The notes under the pieces were generated by a model that was given only the letters and a program-made list of their open reading frames with translations, ran no database searches and was not told the DNA's origin. This document shows, piece by piece, positions 9,691 through 19,328 of a DNA stretch of 64,000 bases (position 1 is the stretch's first letter; every line of letters starts with the position of its first letter). Both the position numbers and the translations under genes were made by a program. The DNA is taken from NCBI GenBank assembly GCA_913061005.1, contig CAJXSH010000004.1, forward strand, positions 62,001 through 126,000. The letters run 5' to 3'. This DNA is from an uncultured Ectothiorhodospiraceae bacterium (GTDB lineage Bacteria > Pseudomonadota > Gammaproteobacteria > Nitrococcales > Nitrococcaceae).

Positions 9691-10821
9691 ATGAGCATCA
9701 CCATCGCTGTTCCCAGAGAGACGGCCAGCGGGGAACGTCGGGTCGCGATCGTACCCAGCGTGATCAAACAGCTCGACAAACTCGGTGTGACGCTGCGTAT
9801 GCAACGCGGCGCCGGCGAGGCGGGCGGCTTTACGGACGACCTCTACGAAGGCGCCACGCTGGTGGACGACACCAGCGCGCTGTATGACGGGGCGGATATC
9901 GTCCTTCGCGTCCAGCCCCCGTCGGTCGAAGAAGCCGGCAAACTGCCGGAAGGCAGCCTGCTTCTGGGGTTTCTCACCCCCCACGAGGGCGACAGCCGCA
10001 TCAAGAACCTGCAAAAGCGCCGCGTCTCGAGTTTCGCCCTCGAACTGGTGCCCCGCATCACCCGCGCCCAGGGCATCGACGCGCTGTCGTCGCAGGGCAA
10101 TATCGCCGGGTACAAATGCGCGCTCATGGCCGCCCACCTAAGCCCCAAGCTCTTCCCCATGCTCACCACCGCAGCCGGCACCGTTCGCCCGGCCCGGGTC
10201 GTGGTGGTTGGCGCCGGGGTGGCCGGTCTGCAGGCCATTGCCACCGCCAAGCGCCTGGGCGCCATCGTCGAGGCCTATGATGTCCGGGCCGCGACCAAGG
10301 AGCAGGTAGAGTCGCTGGGCGGCAAGTTCATCGACACCGGGGTGAGCGCCGAGGGCGAAGGGGGTTACGCCCGCGAGCTCACCGACGAGGAAAAGGCCCA
10401 GCAGGCCGAGGTCCTGGCCCAGCACATCGCCCAGGCGGATGCGGTGGTCACCACCGCGGCCATCCCCGGGCGGCCGGCGCCGACCATCATCGATGCCGAG
10501 ACCGTCCAGCGCATGAAAGCCGGCTCGGTCATCGTCGACATGGCGGCGGAGACCGGCGGCAACTGCGAGCTCACCGAGGCCGGCAAGGAAGTGGTTGCCC
10601 ATGGGGTTACCATTGCCGGGCCAAAGAACATCCCCAGCATGGCTGCCACGCACGCGAGCGAAATGTACGCCCGCAACCTCTGCAACCTGCTGGCCTTGCT
10701 GATCAAGGACGGGGAAATCCACCTCGACTGGGACGACCAGGTAGTCGCTGACAGCTGCCTGACCCATGACGGGGAAATCCGGCATGCGCCCACACGCGAG
10801 CGCGTGGAAGGAGGCAACTAA
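9691..10821 (+). CDS. pntAA: NAD(P) transhydrogenase subunit alpha part 1 (NAD-binding domain I)
   Basis: This is the soluble NAD(H)-binding subunit of the proton-translocating transhydrogenase, which makes NADPH from NADH using the proton gradient. The 376 residues begin MSITIAVPRETASGERRVAI and contain the dinucleotide motif VVVVGAGVAGLQAI and the family block IPGRPAPTII. The split of the alpha chain into AA and AB is the three-subunit arrangement known from Rhodospirillum. ATG 9691 follows AAAGGGAG. The stop TAA shares its last base with the start of pntAB (TAATG). Confidence 0.95.
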   Translation: MSITIAVPRETASGERRVAIVPSVIKQLDKLGVTLRMQRGAGEAGGFTDDLYEGATLVDDTSALYDGADIVLRVQPPSVEEAGKLPEGSLLLGFLTPHEGDSRIKNLQKRRVSSFALELVPRITRAQGIDALSSQGNIAGYKCALMAAHLSPKLFPMLTTAAGTVRPARVVVVGAGVAGLQAIATAKRLGAIVEAYDVRAATKEQVESLGGKFIDTGVSAEGEGGYARELTDEEKAQQAEVLAQHIAQADAVVTTAAIPGRPAPTIIDAETVQRMKAGSVIVDMAAETGGNCELTEAGKEVVAHGVTIAGPKNIPSMAATHASEMYARNLCNLLALLIKDGEIHLDWDDQVVADSCLTHDGEIRHAPTRERVEGGN

Positions 10822-11129
10822 TGGCGATCGAAGGTTTTGTCGCAATCTACATCTTCATGCTGGCCGCGTTTGCCGGCTTTGAGGTGATCTCGCGGGTCCC
10901 CGTGATCCTGCACACGCCGCTGATGTCGGGGTCGAACTTCGTCCACGGCATCGTCGTGGTGGGTGCCATGGTGGTGCTCGGCCACGCCGAGACCACCGCC
11001 GAGCAGGTCGTCGGCTTCATCGCCGTGGTCCTTGCCGCGGGGAACGCCGTGGGCGGTTATGTCGTGACCGAACGGATGCTCGAGATGTTCAAGAGCAAGG
11101 ATGAGCAGAAGAAGGAGGCCAAGGAATGA
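10821..11129 (+). CDS. pntAB: NAD(P) transhydrogenase subunit alpha part 2 (membrane)
   Basis: The 102-residue protein contributes the first group of membrane helices of domain II. Three hydrophobic segments are visible (about residues 5-25, 36-56 and 62-82) with the conserved GFEVISRVPVILHTPLMSGSN at the loop between the first two. The charged C-terminus (SKDEQKKEAKE) is cytoplasmic. It overlaps pntAA by one base and pntB by four (ATGA), so all three are translated as a coupled unit. Confidence 0.94.
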   Translation: MAIEGFVAIYIFMLAAFAGFEVISRVPVILHTPLMSGSNFVHGIVVVGAMVVLGHAETTAEQVVGFIAVVLAAGNAVGGYVVTERMLEMFKSKDEQKKEAKE

Positions 11130-12619
11130 ACTTTATCGTTCAGCTGACCTATCTCCTGGCCGCGGTGCTGTTCATCCTCGGCCTCAAGGGCATGAGTTCG
11201 CCCAAAACGGCCCGCAAGGGCATCATCTGGGCCGGTGTGGGCATGGTGCTCGCCACCCTGGTGACCTTTGTCCATCCGGCTGTCCACGGCCTGACCAACT
11301 ACCTGCTCATCATCATTGGCATCGCCGTTGCCGGTGTCCTGGCCTGGTGGTCGGGGCGGCGCGTGGGCATGACCGAAATGCCCCAGATGGTGGCCCTGTA
11401 CAACGGCATGGGCGGCGGTGCCGCGGCGGCCATTGCCGGGGTCGAGATGTTGCGCGCGCTGCGCACGCTGCCCGGTGACCTTCAGTCCCAGGCCCAGGCG
11501 CTGTCCAGCGAGGCGGGCATCAGCCTGGCCGCGGCCGAGGCCGCCCTGCGGGCCGAAGGGGCCGCCACCGCCAGTGTCGCCGGCGCCCTGGGGGCGGATG
11601 TGGCCATCCTCGCCATCCTTGGTGCGCTGATCGGCACGGTGGCGTTTTCCGGGTCGCTGGTCGCCTGGGCCAAACTCGACGGGCGGATGAAGCGCAACAG
11701 CCTGGTGCCGGCCCAGCAGGTGGTGAACATCGTCGTCTTTGGCCTGACGGTCCTCTTTGGCGTGATGACGTTTTTCACCGACAGCATCGCCGTGGTGGCC
11801 ATCTTCTTTGCCCTGGGCCTGCTGTTCGGCGTGTTCGTGGCGGTGCCCATCGGCGGGGCCGACATGCCGGTGATCATCTCGCTTTTCAACGCGCTGACCG
11901 GTCTGGCGGTGGGCTTTGAGGGCTACGCCATTGGCAACCCGGCGATGATCATCGCCGGTACGGTGGTGGGCGCCGCCGGCACGCTGCTCACCCAGCTCAT
12001 GGCCAAGGCCATGAACCGGCCGCTGACCAACGTGCTCTTTGCCGGCTGGGGCAGCACCGAAGGGGCCACCAGCGAGGGGCCCGAGGGCGAGATGAAGGAT
12101 GTCTCTGCCGAGGACGCCGGCATCATGATGGCCTATGCCGAGCGGGTGATCATCGTCCCCGGTTATGGCATGGCAGTGGCCCAGGCCCAGCACAAGATCT
12201 GGGAGCTGGTCGAACTGCTGCAGGACCGCGGCGTGGAGGTGAAATTCGCCATCCACCCGGTGGCCGGCCGCATGCCCGGGCACATGAACGTCCTGCTCGC
12301 CGAAGCCGGCGTACCCTACGACATGATCTTCGATATGGAAGACATCAACGAAGAGTTCGCCATGACCGACATCGCCGTGGTGATCGGCGCCAACGACGTG
12401 GTCAACCCGGCGGCCCGCGACGATGAGTCGAGCCCGATCTACGGCATGCCCATCCTCAACGTGGATGAGGCCGAGAATGTGCTGGTGATCAAACGCGGCC
12501 GCGGCGCCGGGTTCTCCGGCGTGGAGAATGCGCTGTTCTTTGGCGAGAACACCCGCATGGTCTTCGGCGATGGCCAGAAGGTGGCCGGCGGCATGGTCCA
12601 GGCCGTGAAGGGCCTGTAA
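11126..12619 (+). CDS. pntB: NAD(P) transhydrogenase subunit beta
   Basis: PntB carries the remaining membrane helices and the NADP(H)-binding domain III. The 497-residue length is slightly above E. coli PntB (462). The N-terminal ~300 residues are hydrophobic; the soluble domain contains VIIVPGYGMAVAQAQH, the domain III nucleotide motif, then HPVAGRMPGHMNVLLAEA and KRGRGAGFSGVENALFF. A stretch around residues 115-150 (PGDLQSQAQALSSEAG and following) is an Ala-rich insertion between helices. It is the last gene of the coupled pntAA-AB-B unit; the next gene follows 19 bp downstream. Confidence 0.95.
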   Translation: MNFIVQLTYLLAAVLFILGLKGMSSPKTARKGIIWAGVGMVLATLVTFVHPAVHGLTNYLLIIIGIAVAGVLAWWSGRRVGMTEMPQMVALYNGMGGGAAAAIAGVEMLRALRTLPGDLQSQAQALSSEAGISLAAAEAALRAEGAATASVAGALGADVAILAILGALIGTVAFSGSLVAWAKLDGRMKRNSLVPAQQVVNIVVFGLTVLFGVMTFFTDSIAVVAIFFALGLLFGVFVAVPIGGADMPVIISLFNALTGLAVGFEGYAIGNPAMIIAGTVVGAAGTLLTQLMAKAMNRPLTNVLFAGWGSTEGATSEGPEGEMKDVSAEDAGIMMAYAERVIIVPGYGMAVAQAQHKIWELVELLQDRGVEVKFAIHPVAGRMPGHMNVLLAEAGVPYDMIFDMEDINEEFAMTDIAVVIGANDVVNPAARDDESSPIYGMPILNVDEAENVLVIKRGRGAGFSGVENALFFGENTRMVFGDGQKVAGGMVQAVKGL

Positions 12620-12638
12620 CAGGCGACAAGGAGCAGCA

Positions 12639-13061
12639 ATGAGTGATCCGCAGATTGAAGAGACCCTGGAGCAGCTCAAGGTCGACGCCGACGGGCTCTA
12701 CGAAGAGCACAACTTCACCGACCGGCGGGTCGGCAGCATCCAGCGCCTCACACCGGTGACCCGGGAGGGTCGCCCGGATGACAGCCGACCGGTGCTCTAT
12801 CTGGGCAATACCCAGGTGATGACGCCAGTGGGTGCCCTGCCGCTGAACTTCGAGCTCGAGGCCGACAGCCTCGAAGAGGCCGTGGAGGCCTTTCCGGCCG
12901 CCGCCCAGGCCGCGCTCGAGCAGACCATGGAGCAGCTCAAGGAGATGCAGCGCGAGCAGGCCTCGAAGATCATGACGCCGGATCAGATGGGCGGCGGCAT
13001 GCCGGGCGGTGGCCCGGGGGGCGCCGGCGGGGCACCGGGCGGCGGTATCCAGCTGCGCTAG
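12639..13061 (+). CDS. conserved hypothetical cytoplasmic protein with Gly-rich tail
   Basis: The 140-residue protein begins MSDPQIEETLEQLK and has an acidic N-terminal helix, a central beta-rich part (SIQRLTPVTREGRPD, VLYLGNTQVMTP), a C-terminal helix rich in Glu/Gln (ALEQTMEQLKEMQREQ), and a flexible tail MGGGMPGGGPGG. There is no signal peptide or membrane helix. AAGGAG lies five bases before the ATG, and the gene is 19 bp behind pntB, so co-transcription is likely. I do not recognise a characterised family. Its stop overlaps the stop of the convergent next gene (ctag). Confidence 0.75.
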   Translation: MSDPQIEETLEQLKVDADGLYEEHNFTDRRVGSIQRLTPVTREGRPDDSRPVLYLGNTQVMTPVGALPLNFELEADSLEEAVEAFPAAAQAALEQTMEQLKEMQREQASKIMTPDQMGGGMPGGGPGGAGGAPGGGIQLR

Positions 13062-13624
13062 GGCCGCGGCGGGGCCACCCGCCCCTCGCGCAGCGGGGCA
13101 AGCAGCGCGTCGACGGCCGCCTGATCGGCCGCATCCAGCGACTGCGTATAACGGGCCAGATACCGAAAGGCCTGGTCGCCGGCAAGCGCCGCGGCCTCGG
13201 CCCTGTCGGGCGGCGTCGCCGGCGGCGTCGCATGCCGGACCCATTCGGCGATCAGCAACCGCTGCTGCAGCCGCTCGGCCTCGATTTCGCAGTGCATGAC
13301 CTGACCACGCAGTGCCGATGCATCCGGCAGCGCCTGGGCCGCGCCCTGCGCCTTGATTGCCTGCCGGGCACCCCGAATGACCTCGATGACCTCGTGCTGC
13401 CACGACTCCGCCGCGCGCAGGGCATCATCCAGTGCCGCCGGCATGGATGCCGTCCAGCCCATGGCCCCCAGCCCCATCAATGCCAGCAAAGCGCTCACCC
13501 CCAGGCCATGCCGGTTTTGAAGATCCAGACAGGCCCCCTGAACGCCGTCGGCGTCGTAGAGCGCAAGGGTAAAATCCCAGATCGCCCGGGCAATCTCGTC
13601 GGTTTGGGGCAAAGACCGGCTCAT
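13058..13624 (-). CDS. TIGR02444/DUF2390 family protein
   Basis: The 188-residue protein has the family-typical N-terminus: WDFTLALYDADGVQGACLDLQNRHGLGVSALL, all helical and without catalytic motifs. Members are small cytoplasmic proteins of gammaproteobacteria with unknown function. The ATG at 13624 is the natural start. It shares a ctag with the end of the upstream convergent gene and is divergent from priA (74 bp apart). The family name is recalled from the N-terminal motif, so it is likely but not certain. Confidence 0.7.
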   Translation of the reverse strand: MSRSLPQTDEIARAIWDFTLALYDADGVQGACLDLQNRHGLGVSALLALMGLGAMGWTASMPAALDDALRAAESWQHEVIEVIRGARQAIKAQGAAQALPDASALRGQVMHCEIEAERLQQRLLIAEWVRHATPPATPPDRAEAAALAGDQAFRYLARYTQSLDAADQAAVDALLAPLREGRVAPPRP

Positions 13625-13698
13625 CGGCGAAGTCTAGCAAACCACCCGACAAAGCCGCCCCTTGCGCGGGACGACCACCCGGCCAACAATCCGTGGTC

Positions 13699-15888
13699 AT
13701 GACCGCCATCATCCAGGTCGCCGTGCCCGGCCCGTTTGCCACCCCGCTGGACTATCTGCCGGCCGGGAATGCGCCCATGCCACCCGCCGGCACCCGGGTC
13801 CGGGTCCCCCTGGGCAACCGCCGGGTAACCGGCGTGGTACTGGCCCATCGGCAGGACAGCCATCTCGACGGCAAGCGGCTGCGGCCGATGATCGAGGGGC
13901 TGGACGAACACCCCCTGCTCGATGGCGAGTTGCTCGATCTCATCCTCTGGACCGCTCGGTATTACCACCACCCGGTGGGAGAGGCCTTTGCCACGGCACT
14001 GCCCGGGCGGCTGCGGCATGGCCACCCCGCCACCGGGGGGCGCAGCCGGCACTACGCGATCACCCCCCAGGGCCAGGCGACCGACCCGGCCCGACTCCAT
14101 CGCCGTGCCCCCCGGCAGGCAGAAATCCTCACCTGGCTTCAATCCCGGCAGCGAATCACCGCCGCATCCCTGGCGACCCTCGAGGGCGACCCGGTCGGGG
14201 CAATGAACCGGCTGCTCGACCGCGGGCTTTGCGAGTCACACGAAAGCCACGATTACGGGCTGATCGAAGGCCGTGGCGAGGCCTGCGCGCCGAGGCTCAG
14301 CCCGGCACAACAGGCCGCCGCCGAGGCCATCGCCCCGAACGGCGGCCACCACACCCTGCTCATCGAAGGCGTGACCGGCAGTGGCAAAACCGAGGTCTAC
14401 CTGGGCGCCATCGAGCAGGTCCTGGCCGCCGGCCGCCAGGCGCTGGTCATCGTCCCCGAGATCGGCCTGACGCCGCAGCTCATCGGCCGGTTTCAAAAGC
14501 GACTCAACGCCCGGATCGCGGTGCTGCATTCAGGGCTTGCCGATGGCGAGCGACTGAATGCCTGGCTGGCCGCCCGTGACGGACAGGCCGATGTCATCAT
14601 CGGCACCCGCTCGGCGGTCTTCGTGCCCCTGTCCGCCCCGGGGCTGATCATTGTCGACGAAGAGCATGACCAGTCCCTCAAGCAGGCCGAAGGACTGCGC
14701 TACTCGGCCCGGGATCTGGCCGTGCTGCGAGGCTATCGACTGGATATCCCGGTGATACTGGGCAGCGCCACGCCCTCGCTCGAGAGCCTCGCCAACGCCC
14801 GCGACGGCCGTTACGGCCATGTGCAGATCAGCGAGCGCGCCGGCGGGGCACGACCGCCGGCACTGCGGTTGTTGGACATGCGCGGCCAACCCACCCGGGA
14901 CGGGCTCTCGCAGCCGCTGCTCGATCGGGTACGCCAACACCTCGCCGACGACGGCCAGGTCTTGCTGTTTCTCAACCGGCGCGGGTTTGCGCCGGTGCTC
15001 ATCTGCCACGAATGCGGCTGGCTGGCGGAGTGCGATCGCTGTGACGCCCGCTACACCTATCACCGACAGCGCCAGCGGCTGCAATGCCACCACTGCGATC
15101 GCGAGCAGCGGCTGCCGGCGCACTGCCCGCAGTGCGGCAGCGCCGATCTCCGCCCACTGGGCCTGGGCACCGAGCGGATCGAATCCGCCCTGCGGGCGAG
15201 CTTTCCGGATCACCCGCTGGTCCGTGTCGATCGCGACAGCACCCGGCGTCGGGGCAGTTTCGAGCAGGCCATGGCCGATGCCCGTCGGGGCGAGACCCGG
15301 CTGCTGCTCGGCACCCAGATGCTGGCCAAGGGGCATCACCTGCCGGCGGTCACCCTGGTTGCGATCATCGACGCCGACCAGGGGCTTTTCAGCGCCGACT
15401 TTCGGGGCCCGGAGCGACTCGCGCAACTGGTCATCCAGGTCGCCGGCCGGGCCGGTCGGGCCGAGCGCCCCGGTGAGGTCGTCATCCAGACCCACCATCC
15501 CGAGCATCCGTTGCTCCAGACCCTGCTGGCCGGGGGCTATCCGGCTTTTGCCCGGGCCGCACTGGCCGAACGACAGGCCGCCGGGCTACCGCCGGCCACG
15601 GCGATGGCGCTCCTGCGCGCCGAAGCGGTGGATCGAAGTACACCCATGGACTTTCTCGCCGCCGCCGCCGGCCAGGCCCCCGATATCCAGGGCGTGGAAT
15701 GCATTGGCCCCTACCCGGCGCCCATGGAACGACGGGCCGGTCGCTATCGGGCCCAGCTCATGGTCCAGGCAGTCGAGCGCCGCAACCTGCAGGGCTTTCT
15801 CGACGGCTGGCTGCCGCGGCTCGCCACACTGCCCTCGGCCCGGCGGGTCCGCTGGTCGGTGGATGTCGATCCGGCCGAGACACTCTAG
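13699..15888 (+). CDS. priA: primosomal protein N', replication restart helicase
   Basis: PriA recognises stalled forks and reloads DnaB. The 729 residues match E. coli PriA (732). The Walker A motif VTGSGKT places Lys230 exactly where the E. coli lysine lies; DEEH is at 320-323. Four CxxC pairs (CHEC, CDRC, CHHC, CPQC) form the zinc region that splits the helicase core, and QVAGRAGRAERPGEV is helicase motif VI. ATG 13699 is preferred over GTG 13693; neither has a clear ribosome-binding site. It stands alone between a divergent gene and argS. Confidence 0.96.
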   Translation: MTAIIQVAVPGPFATPLDYLPAGNAPMPPAGTRVRVPLGNRRVTGVVLAHRQDSHLDGKRLRPMIEGLDEHPLLDGELLDLILWTARYYHHPVGEAFATALPGRLRHGHPATGGRSRHYAITPQGQATDPARLHRRAPRQAEILTWLQSRQRITAASLATLEGDPVGAMNRLLDRGLCESHESHDYGLIEGRGEACAPRLSPAQQAAAEAIAPNGGHHTLLIEGVTGSGKTEVYLGAIEQVLAAGRQALVIVPEIGLTPQLIGRFQKRLNARIAVLHSGLADGERLNAWLAARDGQADVIIGTRSAVFVPLSAPGLIIVDEEHDQSLKQAEGLRYSARDLAVLRGYRLDIPVILGSATPSLESLANARDGRYGHVQISERAGGARPPALRLLDMRGQPTRDGLSQPLLDRVRQHLADDGQVLLFLNRRGFAPVLICHECGWLAECDRCDARYTYHRQRQRLQCHHCDREQRLPAHCPQCGSADLRPLGLGTERIESALRASFPDHPLVRVDRDSTRRRGSFEQAMADARRGETRLLLGTQMLAKGHHLPAVTLVAIIDADQGLFSADFRGPERLAQLVIQVAGRAGRAERPGEVVIQTHHPEHPLLQTLLAGGYPAFARAALAERQAAGLPPATAMALLRAEAVDRSTPMDFLAAAAGQAPDIQGVECIGPYPAPMERRAGRYRAQLMVQAVERRNLQGFLDGWLPRLATLPSARRVRWSVDVDPAETL

Positions 15889-15892
15889 CGGC

Positions 15893-15920
15893 TTGAACAG
15901 CCGTGCCCAGGCCGGATAAT
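15893..15920 (+). promoter_or_regulatory. sigma-70-type promoter for argS
   Basis: TTGAAC (15893-15898) and GATAAT (15915-15920) are separated by 16 bp, just after the priA stop. The predicted start is near 15927, giving a leader of about 29 nt for argS. Confidence 0.6.
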
Positions 15921-15955
15921 GGGCGCTCGTTTGCCATCCGGGTGCCAGCTGATTC

Positions 15956-17716
15956 ATGAAAGACGAACTCGCCGACCTGCTGCGGCAGGCCCTCCATGGC
16001 CTTTGCCAATCCCTTGGCGAGCCACTGCCCGACCCCGTGGCGATCCATCTGGAACGAGGCCGGGGCGAGGGCCACGGTGATTACGCGAGCAACCTGGCCA
16101 TGCGCCTGGCCAAGCCCCTGCGGCGCCCGCCCCGCGAACTGGCCGATGCGCTGATCGAGCATCTGCCCATCCATCCCCACGTCGAGCGGGTCGAGGTTGC
16201 CGGGCCGGGGTTCATCAACTTCTTCCTCACCCAGGATGCCGCCAGCGCCGTGGTGGCACGCATCCATCGCGAGGGGGCGGAGTTTGGCCGGTGCAACAGC
16301 GGCGGGGGCGAGCGCATCATCATCGAGTTTGTCTCGGCCAACCCCACCGGTCCGCTGCATGTCGGCCATGGCCGGGGGGCGGCCTTTGGCGCGGCCCTGG
16401 GCAATCTGCTCGAGGCCGCCGGCTACGATGTTCATCGCGAATATTACGTCAATGACGCCGGCCGCCAGATGCACATCCTCGCCGCCAGCGTCCTGGTGCG
16501 CTATCTCGAACACCGGGGCGAGGCGGTGGCGTTCCCGGCCAATGGCTATCGCGGCGACTACATCCACGACATCGCCCGCGATCTGGAGGCCAATGCCGGC
16601 GAGCGCTACCGCATCGCCGCCGCCGAGCTCACCGCGGGGCTGCCCGCGGATGCCAATGCCGGCGGTGACAAGGAAGCCTACATCGACGCCCTCATCACCC
16701 GTGCCCGGGCGCTACTGGGCGAGACACGCTACCAGGAGATTCTCTCGGCGGCGGTAGCGGCCATCACCCACGACATCGAGGATGACCTGGCCGCCTTTGG
16801 CGTGCGTTACGATCGCTGGTACAGCGAACACAGCCTGGTCGCCTCCGGCGCCGTGGACCGGGCGCTTGAAAAGCTCACCACCGCCGGCGCCATCTACGAA
16901 GACAATGGCGCCCAATGGTTCCGGGCCACCGACTATGGCGACGACAAAGACCGGGTGGTCCGCCGGGCCGATGGCCAGATCACCTACTTTGCCTCGGATA
17001 TCGCCTACCATCTGGATAAGTTCGAGCGCGGATTCGCCCGGGCCATCGATGTCTTTGGCGCCGACCACCATGGCTACATGGCCCGGGTACGCGCCAGTCT
17101 CGAGGCCTTCGGGCACGATACCGACCGGCTGACCTTTCGACTGGTGCAGTTCGCCATCCTCTACCGCGGCCACGAGCGGCTCGCCATGTCGACCCGCTCG
17201 GGCGAGTTCGTCACCCTGCGCGAGCTGCGCGAAGAGGTGGGCAATGACGCGGGGCGGTTTTTCTATGTCATGCGACGGCCCGAGCAGCACCTGGATTTTG
17301 ACCTGGAGCTGGCCAAATCCCGCTCCAACGACAACCCCGTTTACTACATCCAGTATGCCCATGCCCGGGTGTGCAGCGTCCTCGCGCAGCTGGAAGAACG
17401 GGGCATCGAGCATGATCACAGCGCCGGCCTTGCCGGCCTGGGCCGGCTGAATGAGGCCCATGAACAGGCACTGATCCATGCCCTGGGGCGGTATCCCGAG
17501 CTCATCGAATCGGCCGCCGCCAGCCAGGAGCCCCACCAGATCGCCCAATACCTGCGCGAGCTGGCGGCGGCGTTTCATACCTACTACAACGCCCACACCT
17601 TCTTGGTGGATGACGCCGAGCTGCGAGACGCCCGGCTGGCGTTGATCACCGCCACCCGGCAGGTCATTCGCAACGGGCTCGCCATCCTTGGCGTCTCGGC
17701 CCCGCAGAGCATGTAG
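15956..17716 (+). CDS. argS: arginyl-tRNA synthetase
   Basis: This class I synthetase charges tRNA-Arg. The 586 residues include the N-terminal Add1 domain, the HIGH motif as H135-V-G-H138 in NPTGPLHVGHGRGAA, and a non-canonical KMSKS region LAMSTRSG around residue 411. ArgRS enzymes often lack the second lysine of that motif, so this is not a defect. The C-terminus has the expected anticodon-binding helices (AAFHTYYNAHTF). Two bases separate it from the SPOR gene, which is the usual neighbour in pseudomonads and relatives. Confidence 0.96.
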   Translation: MKDELADLLRQALHGLCQSLGEPLPDPVAIHLERGRGEGHGDYASNLAMRLAKPLRRPPRELADALIEHLPIHPHVERVEVAGPGFINFFLTQDAASAVVARIHREGAEFGRCNSGGGERIIIEFVSANPTGPLHVGHGRGAAFGAALGNLLEAAGYDVHREYYVNDAGRQMHILAASVLVRYLEHRGEAVAFPANGYRGDYIHDIARDLEANAGERYRIAAAELTAGLPADANAGGDKEAYIDALITRARALLGETRYQEILSAAVAAITHDIEDDLAAFGVRYDRWYSEHSLVASGAVDRALEKLTTAGAIYEDNGAQWFRATDYGDDKDRVVRRADGQITYFASDIAYHLDKFERGFARAIDVFGADHHGYMARVRASLEAFGHDTDRLTFRLVQFAILYRGHERLAMSTRSGEFVTLRELREEVGNDAGRFFYVMRRPEQHLDFDLELAKSRSNDNPVYYIQYAHARVCSVLAQLEERGIEHDHSAGLAGLGRLNEAHEQALIHALGRYPELIESAAASQEPHQIAQYLRELAAAFHTYYNAHTFLVDDAELRDARLALITATRQVIRNGLAILGVSAPQSM

Positions 17717-17718
17717 AC

Positions 17719-18366
17719 ATGGCCGAGAAACCCCGCAAGCGAAGCCCCGCCAAACCGCGTCAGGCAAGCCGCACCCAGCCGGCTCGGGGTCGCACCGCAA
17801 GCCCGGTGCTGTGGTGGGCGACCGGGCTGATCATGGGCCTGGTGGTGGCCGGCCTGGTGCATCTCGAACACACCCGACCCGATCCGGCACCCGCCGACGC
17901 CGAGGGTGAGACCGCCGCATCGGCCAATGAAAGTCGGGACGCGCCGCGCTTTGAGTTCTATCGACTGCTCAGCGAACAAGAAGTCGACGTCGCCGGGCAA
18001 CCGGACACCGAGGCTTCGGGCGGAAATAACGCCCTGCCCTCGGCAACTGCAGACGACGCCGCCGGTCCGTCGGCATCCGATTCGCAGACGCCGCCCGAGC
18101 CGACCACTGCATCGCAGGCGCCGGCCGGCGCGCGTTATCTACTGCAGGCCGGGTCGTTCCGGCGCCAGGATGATGCCGATGCGCTGCGGGCCAACCTGGC
18201 CCTGCTGGGCATCGAAGCCCGCATTCAGGAGGTCGAACTGCCCGGGGGTGAGACCTGGCATCGTGTGCGGATCGGCCCGTTCAACAACCTCGGCGAGGTC
18301 AACCAGGTCCGACAACGCATGGCCGGCCAGCAGATCGACTCCATCCTGCTGCGCGCCGGCGGCTGA
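17719..18366 (+). CDS. SPOR-domain membrane protein (FtsN-like)
   Basis: The 215-residue protein has a basic N-terminus (KPRKRSPAKPRQ), one membrane helix at about residues 30-48, a PRFEFYRLLSE motif at about 74-84, a disordered Ala/Pro/Ser linker, and a C-terminal SPOR domain from about 134 (YLLQAGSFRRQDDADALRA). SPOR domains bind denuded peptidoglycan glycans at the division septum. Placement directly behind argS is conserved in gammaproteobacteria. It is likely to act at division, but is distinct from confirmed FtsN. It ends four bases from the convergent dehydrogenase gene. Confidence 0.88.
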   Translation: MAEKPRKRSPAKPRQASRTQPARGRTASPVLWWATGLIMGLVVAGLVHLEHTRPDPAPADAEGETAASANESRDAPRFEFYRLLSEQEVDVAGQPDTEASGGNNALPSATADDAAGPSASDSQTPPEPTTASQAPAGARYLLQAGSFRRQDDADALRANLALLGIEARIQEVELPGGETWHRVRIGPFNNLGEVNQVRQRMAGQQIDSILLRAGG

Positions 18367-18370
18367 TCGC

Positions 18371-19255
18371 CTAGAGGCTGCGGCGGTTACCGGTTCGAAA
18401 AAGCTCGCGCTTTAACCGGTAGAGCGCGGTCATGTCCTCATCGCCATGGCCCTGCGCCATCAGCCGTTCGTAGTGCTTGAGGGTCATCTCCACCATCGGC
18501 AGGTTGACCTCCAGCGACTGCAAAAGCGCCTGACTGAGGCGAAGATCCTTTTCGTGCAGTGCCATCCGAAAGCCCGGCTCGAAATCCTCGGCCAGCATCC
18601 GCGCCCCGCGTCGTTCCAGTAACCGGCTGCCCACCGCGCCCTGACCGAGCACCGGCAGAAGCTGCTCGGTATCCAGCCCGCTGGCATCGGCAAAGGCCAG
18701 CGCTTCGCTGATGGCCTGGACCATCCCGGCGGCCAGCACCTGGTTGACCGCCTTGGCACGCTGACCAAAGCCCGATGGACCAAAATGCGTCACCTGGCTG
18801 CCAATCGCCTCGAGCGCCGGACGCACCCGCGCCAACGCCGTGGCGTCGCCGCCGGCCATCACCTGCAGGGTGCCGGCCGCCGCGCCCTCGGCGCCGCCGG
18901 TCACCGGGGCATCAATAAACGCCACCTCCCGGGCGGCCAGTTCATCGGCCAGGGCCTCGGCGGTGGCCGCACCGACGGTCGAGGTGTCCACCAGCACATG
19001 GCCGGCACGCAGCCCCGGGCGCATCGCATCGACCACCTCGCACAGATCGTCGTCGGCACTCACGCAGGTGATCACCCCATCACAGGCCTGTGCCAGCGCG
19101 GCCGGTGTCTCTGCCCGGGGCACGCCCAGCTCGTCGGCCAGCGCCTCGGCCCGGTGACCGGTGCGGTTCCAGACACCAGCCAGATAACCGGCGCCTGCCA
19201 GATTGCGGGCCATTGCCGAGCCCATCACCCCCAGACCTGCCATTCCTACTCGCAT
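18371..19255 (-). CDS. NAD(P)-dependent 3-hydroxyacid dehydrogenase (3-hydroxyisobutyrate / tartronate semialdehyde reductase family)
   Basis: The 294-residue enzyme has the Rossmann motif GLGVMGSAMARNL at residues 7-19, the substrate-binding loop DAPVTGG (115-121) and the catalytic Lys168 with Asn171 in GFGQRAKAVNQVL. These are diagnostic for beta-hydroxyacid dehydrogenases such as GarR, MmsB and GlxR, which reduce or oxidise short 3-hydroxy acids. No valine-degradation or glyoxylate genes are nearby, so the substrate cannot be assigned. The ATG at 19255 is the first methionine at the Rossmann fold. Confidence 0.87.
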   Translation of the reverse strand: MRVGMAGLGVMGSAMARNLAGAGYLAGVWNRTGHRAEALADELGVPRAETPAALAQACDGVITCVSADDDLCEVVDAMRPGLRAGHVLVDTSTVGAATAEALADELAAREVAFIDAPVTGGAEGAAAGTLQVMAGGDATALARVRPALEAIGSQVTHFGPSGFGQRAKAVNQVLAAGMVQAISEALAFADASGLDTEQLLPVLGQGAVGSRLLERRGARMLAEDFEPGFRMALHEKDLRLSQALLQSLEVNLPMVEMTLKHYERLMAQGHGDEDMTALYRLKRELFRTGNRRSL

Positions 19256-19328
19256 GCATCGACTCCTTGTGGTTGGTTGGCTGCACGGCCTGGCGCGAGT
19301 CTAACGCAGTCGGACGGGTTGACCGGGC

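Noticed and set aside
17176-17205. Apparently missing KMSKS motif in argS
   Set aside because: Arginyl-tRNA synthetases commonly carry a degenerate motif; the length and remaining motifs are normal, so the gene is not damaged.
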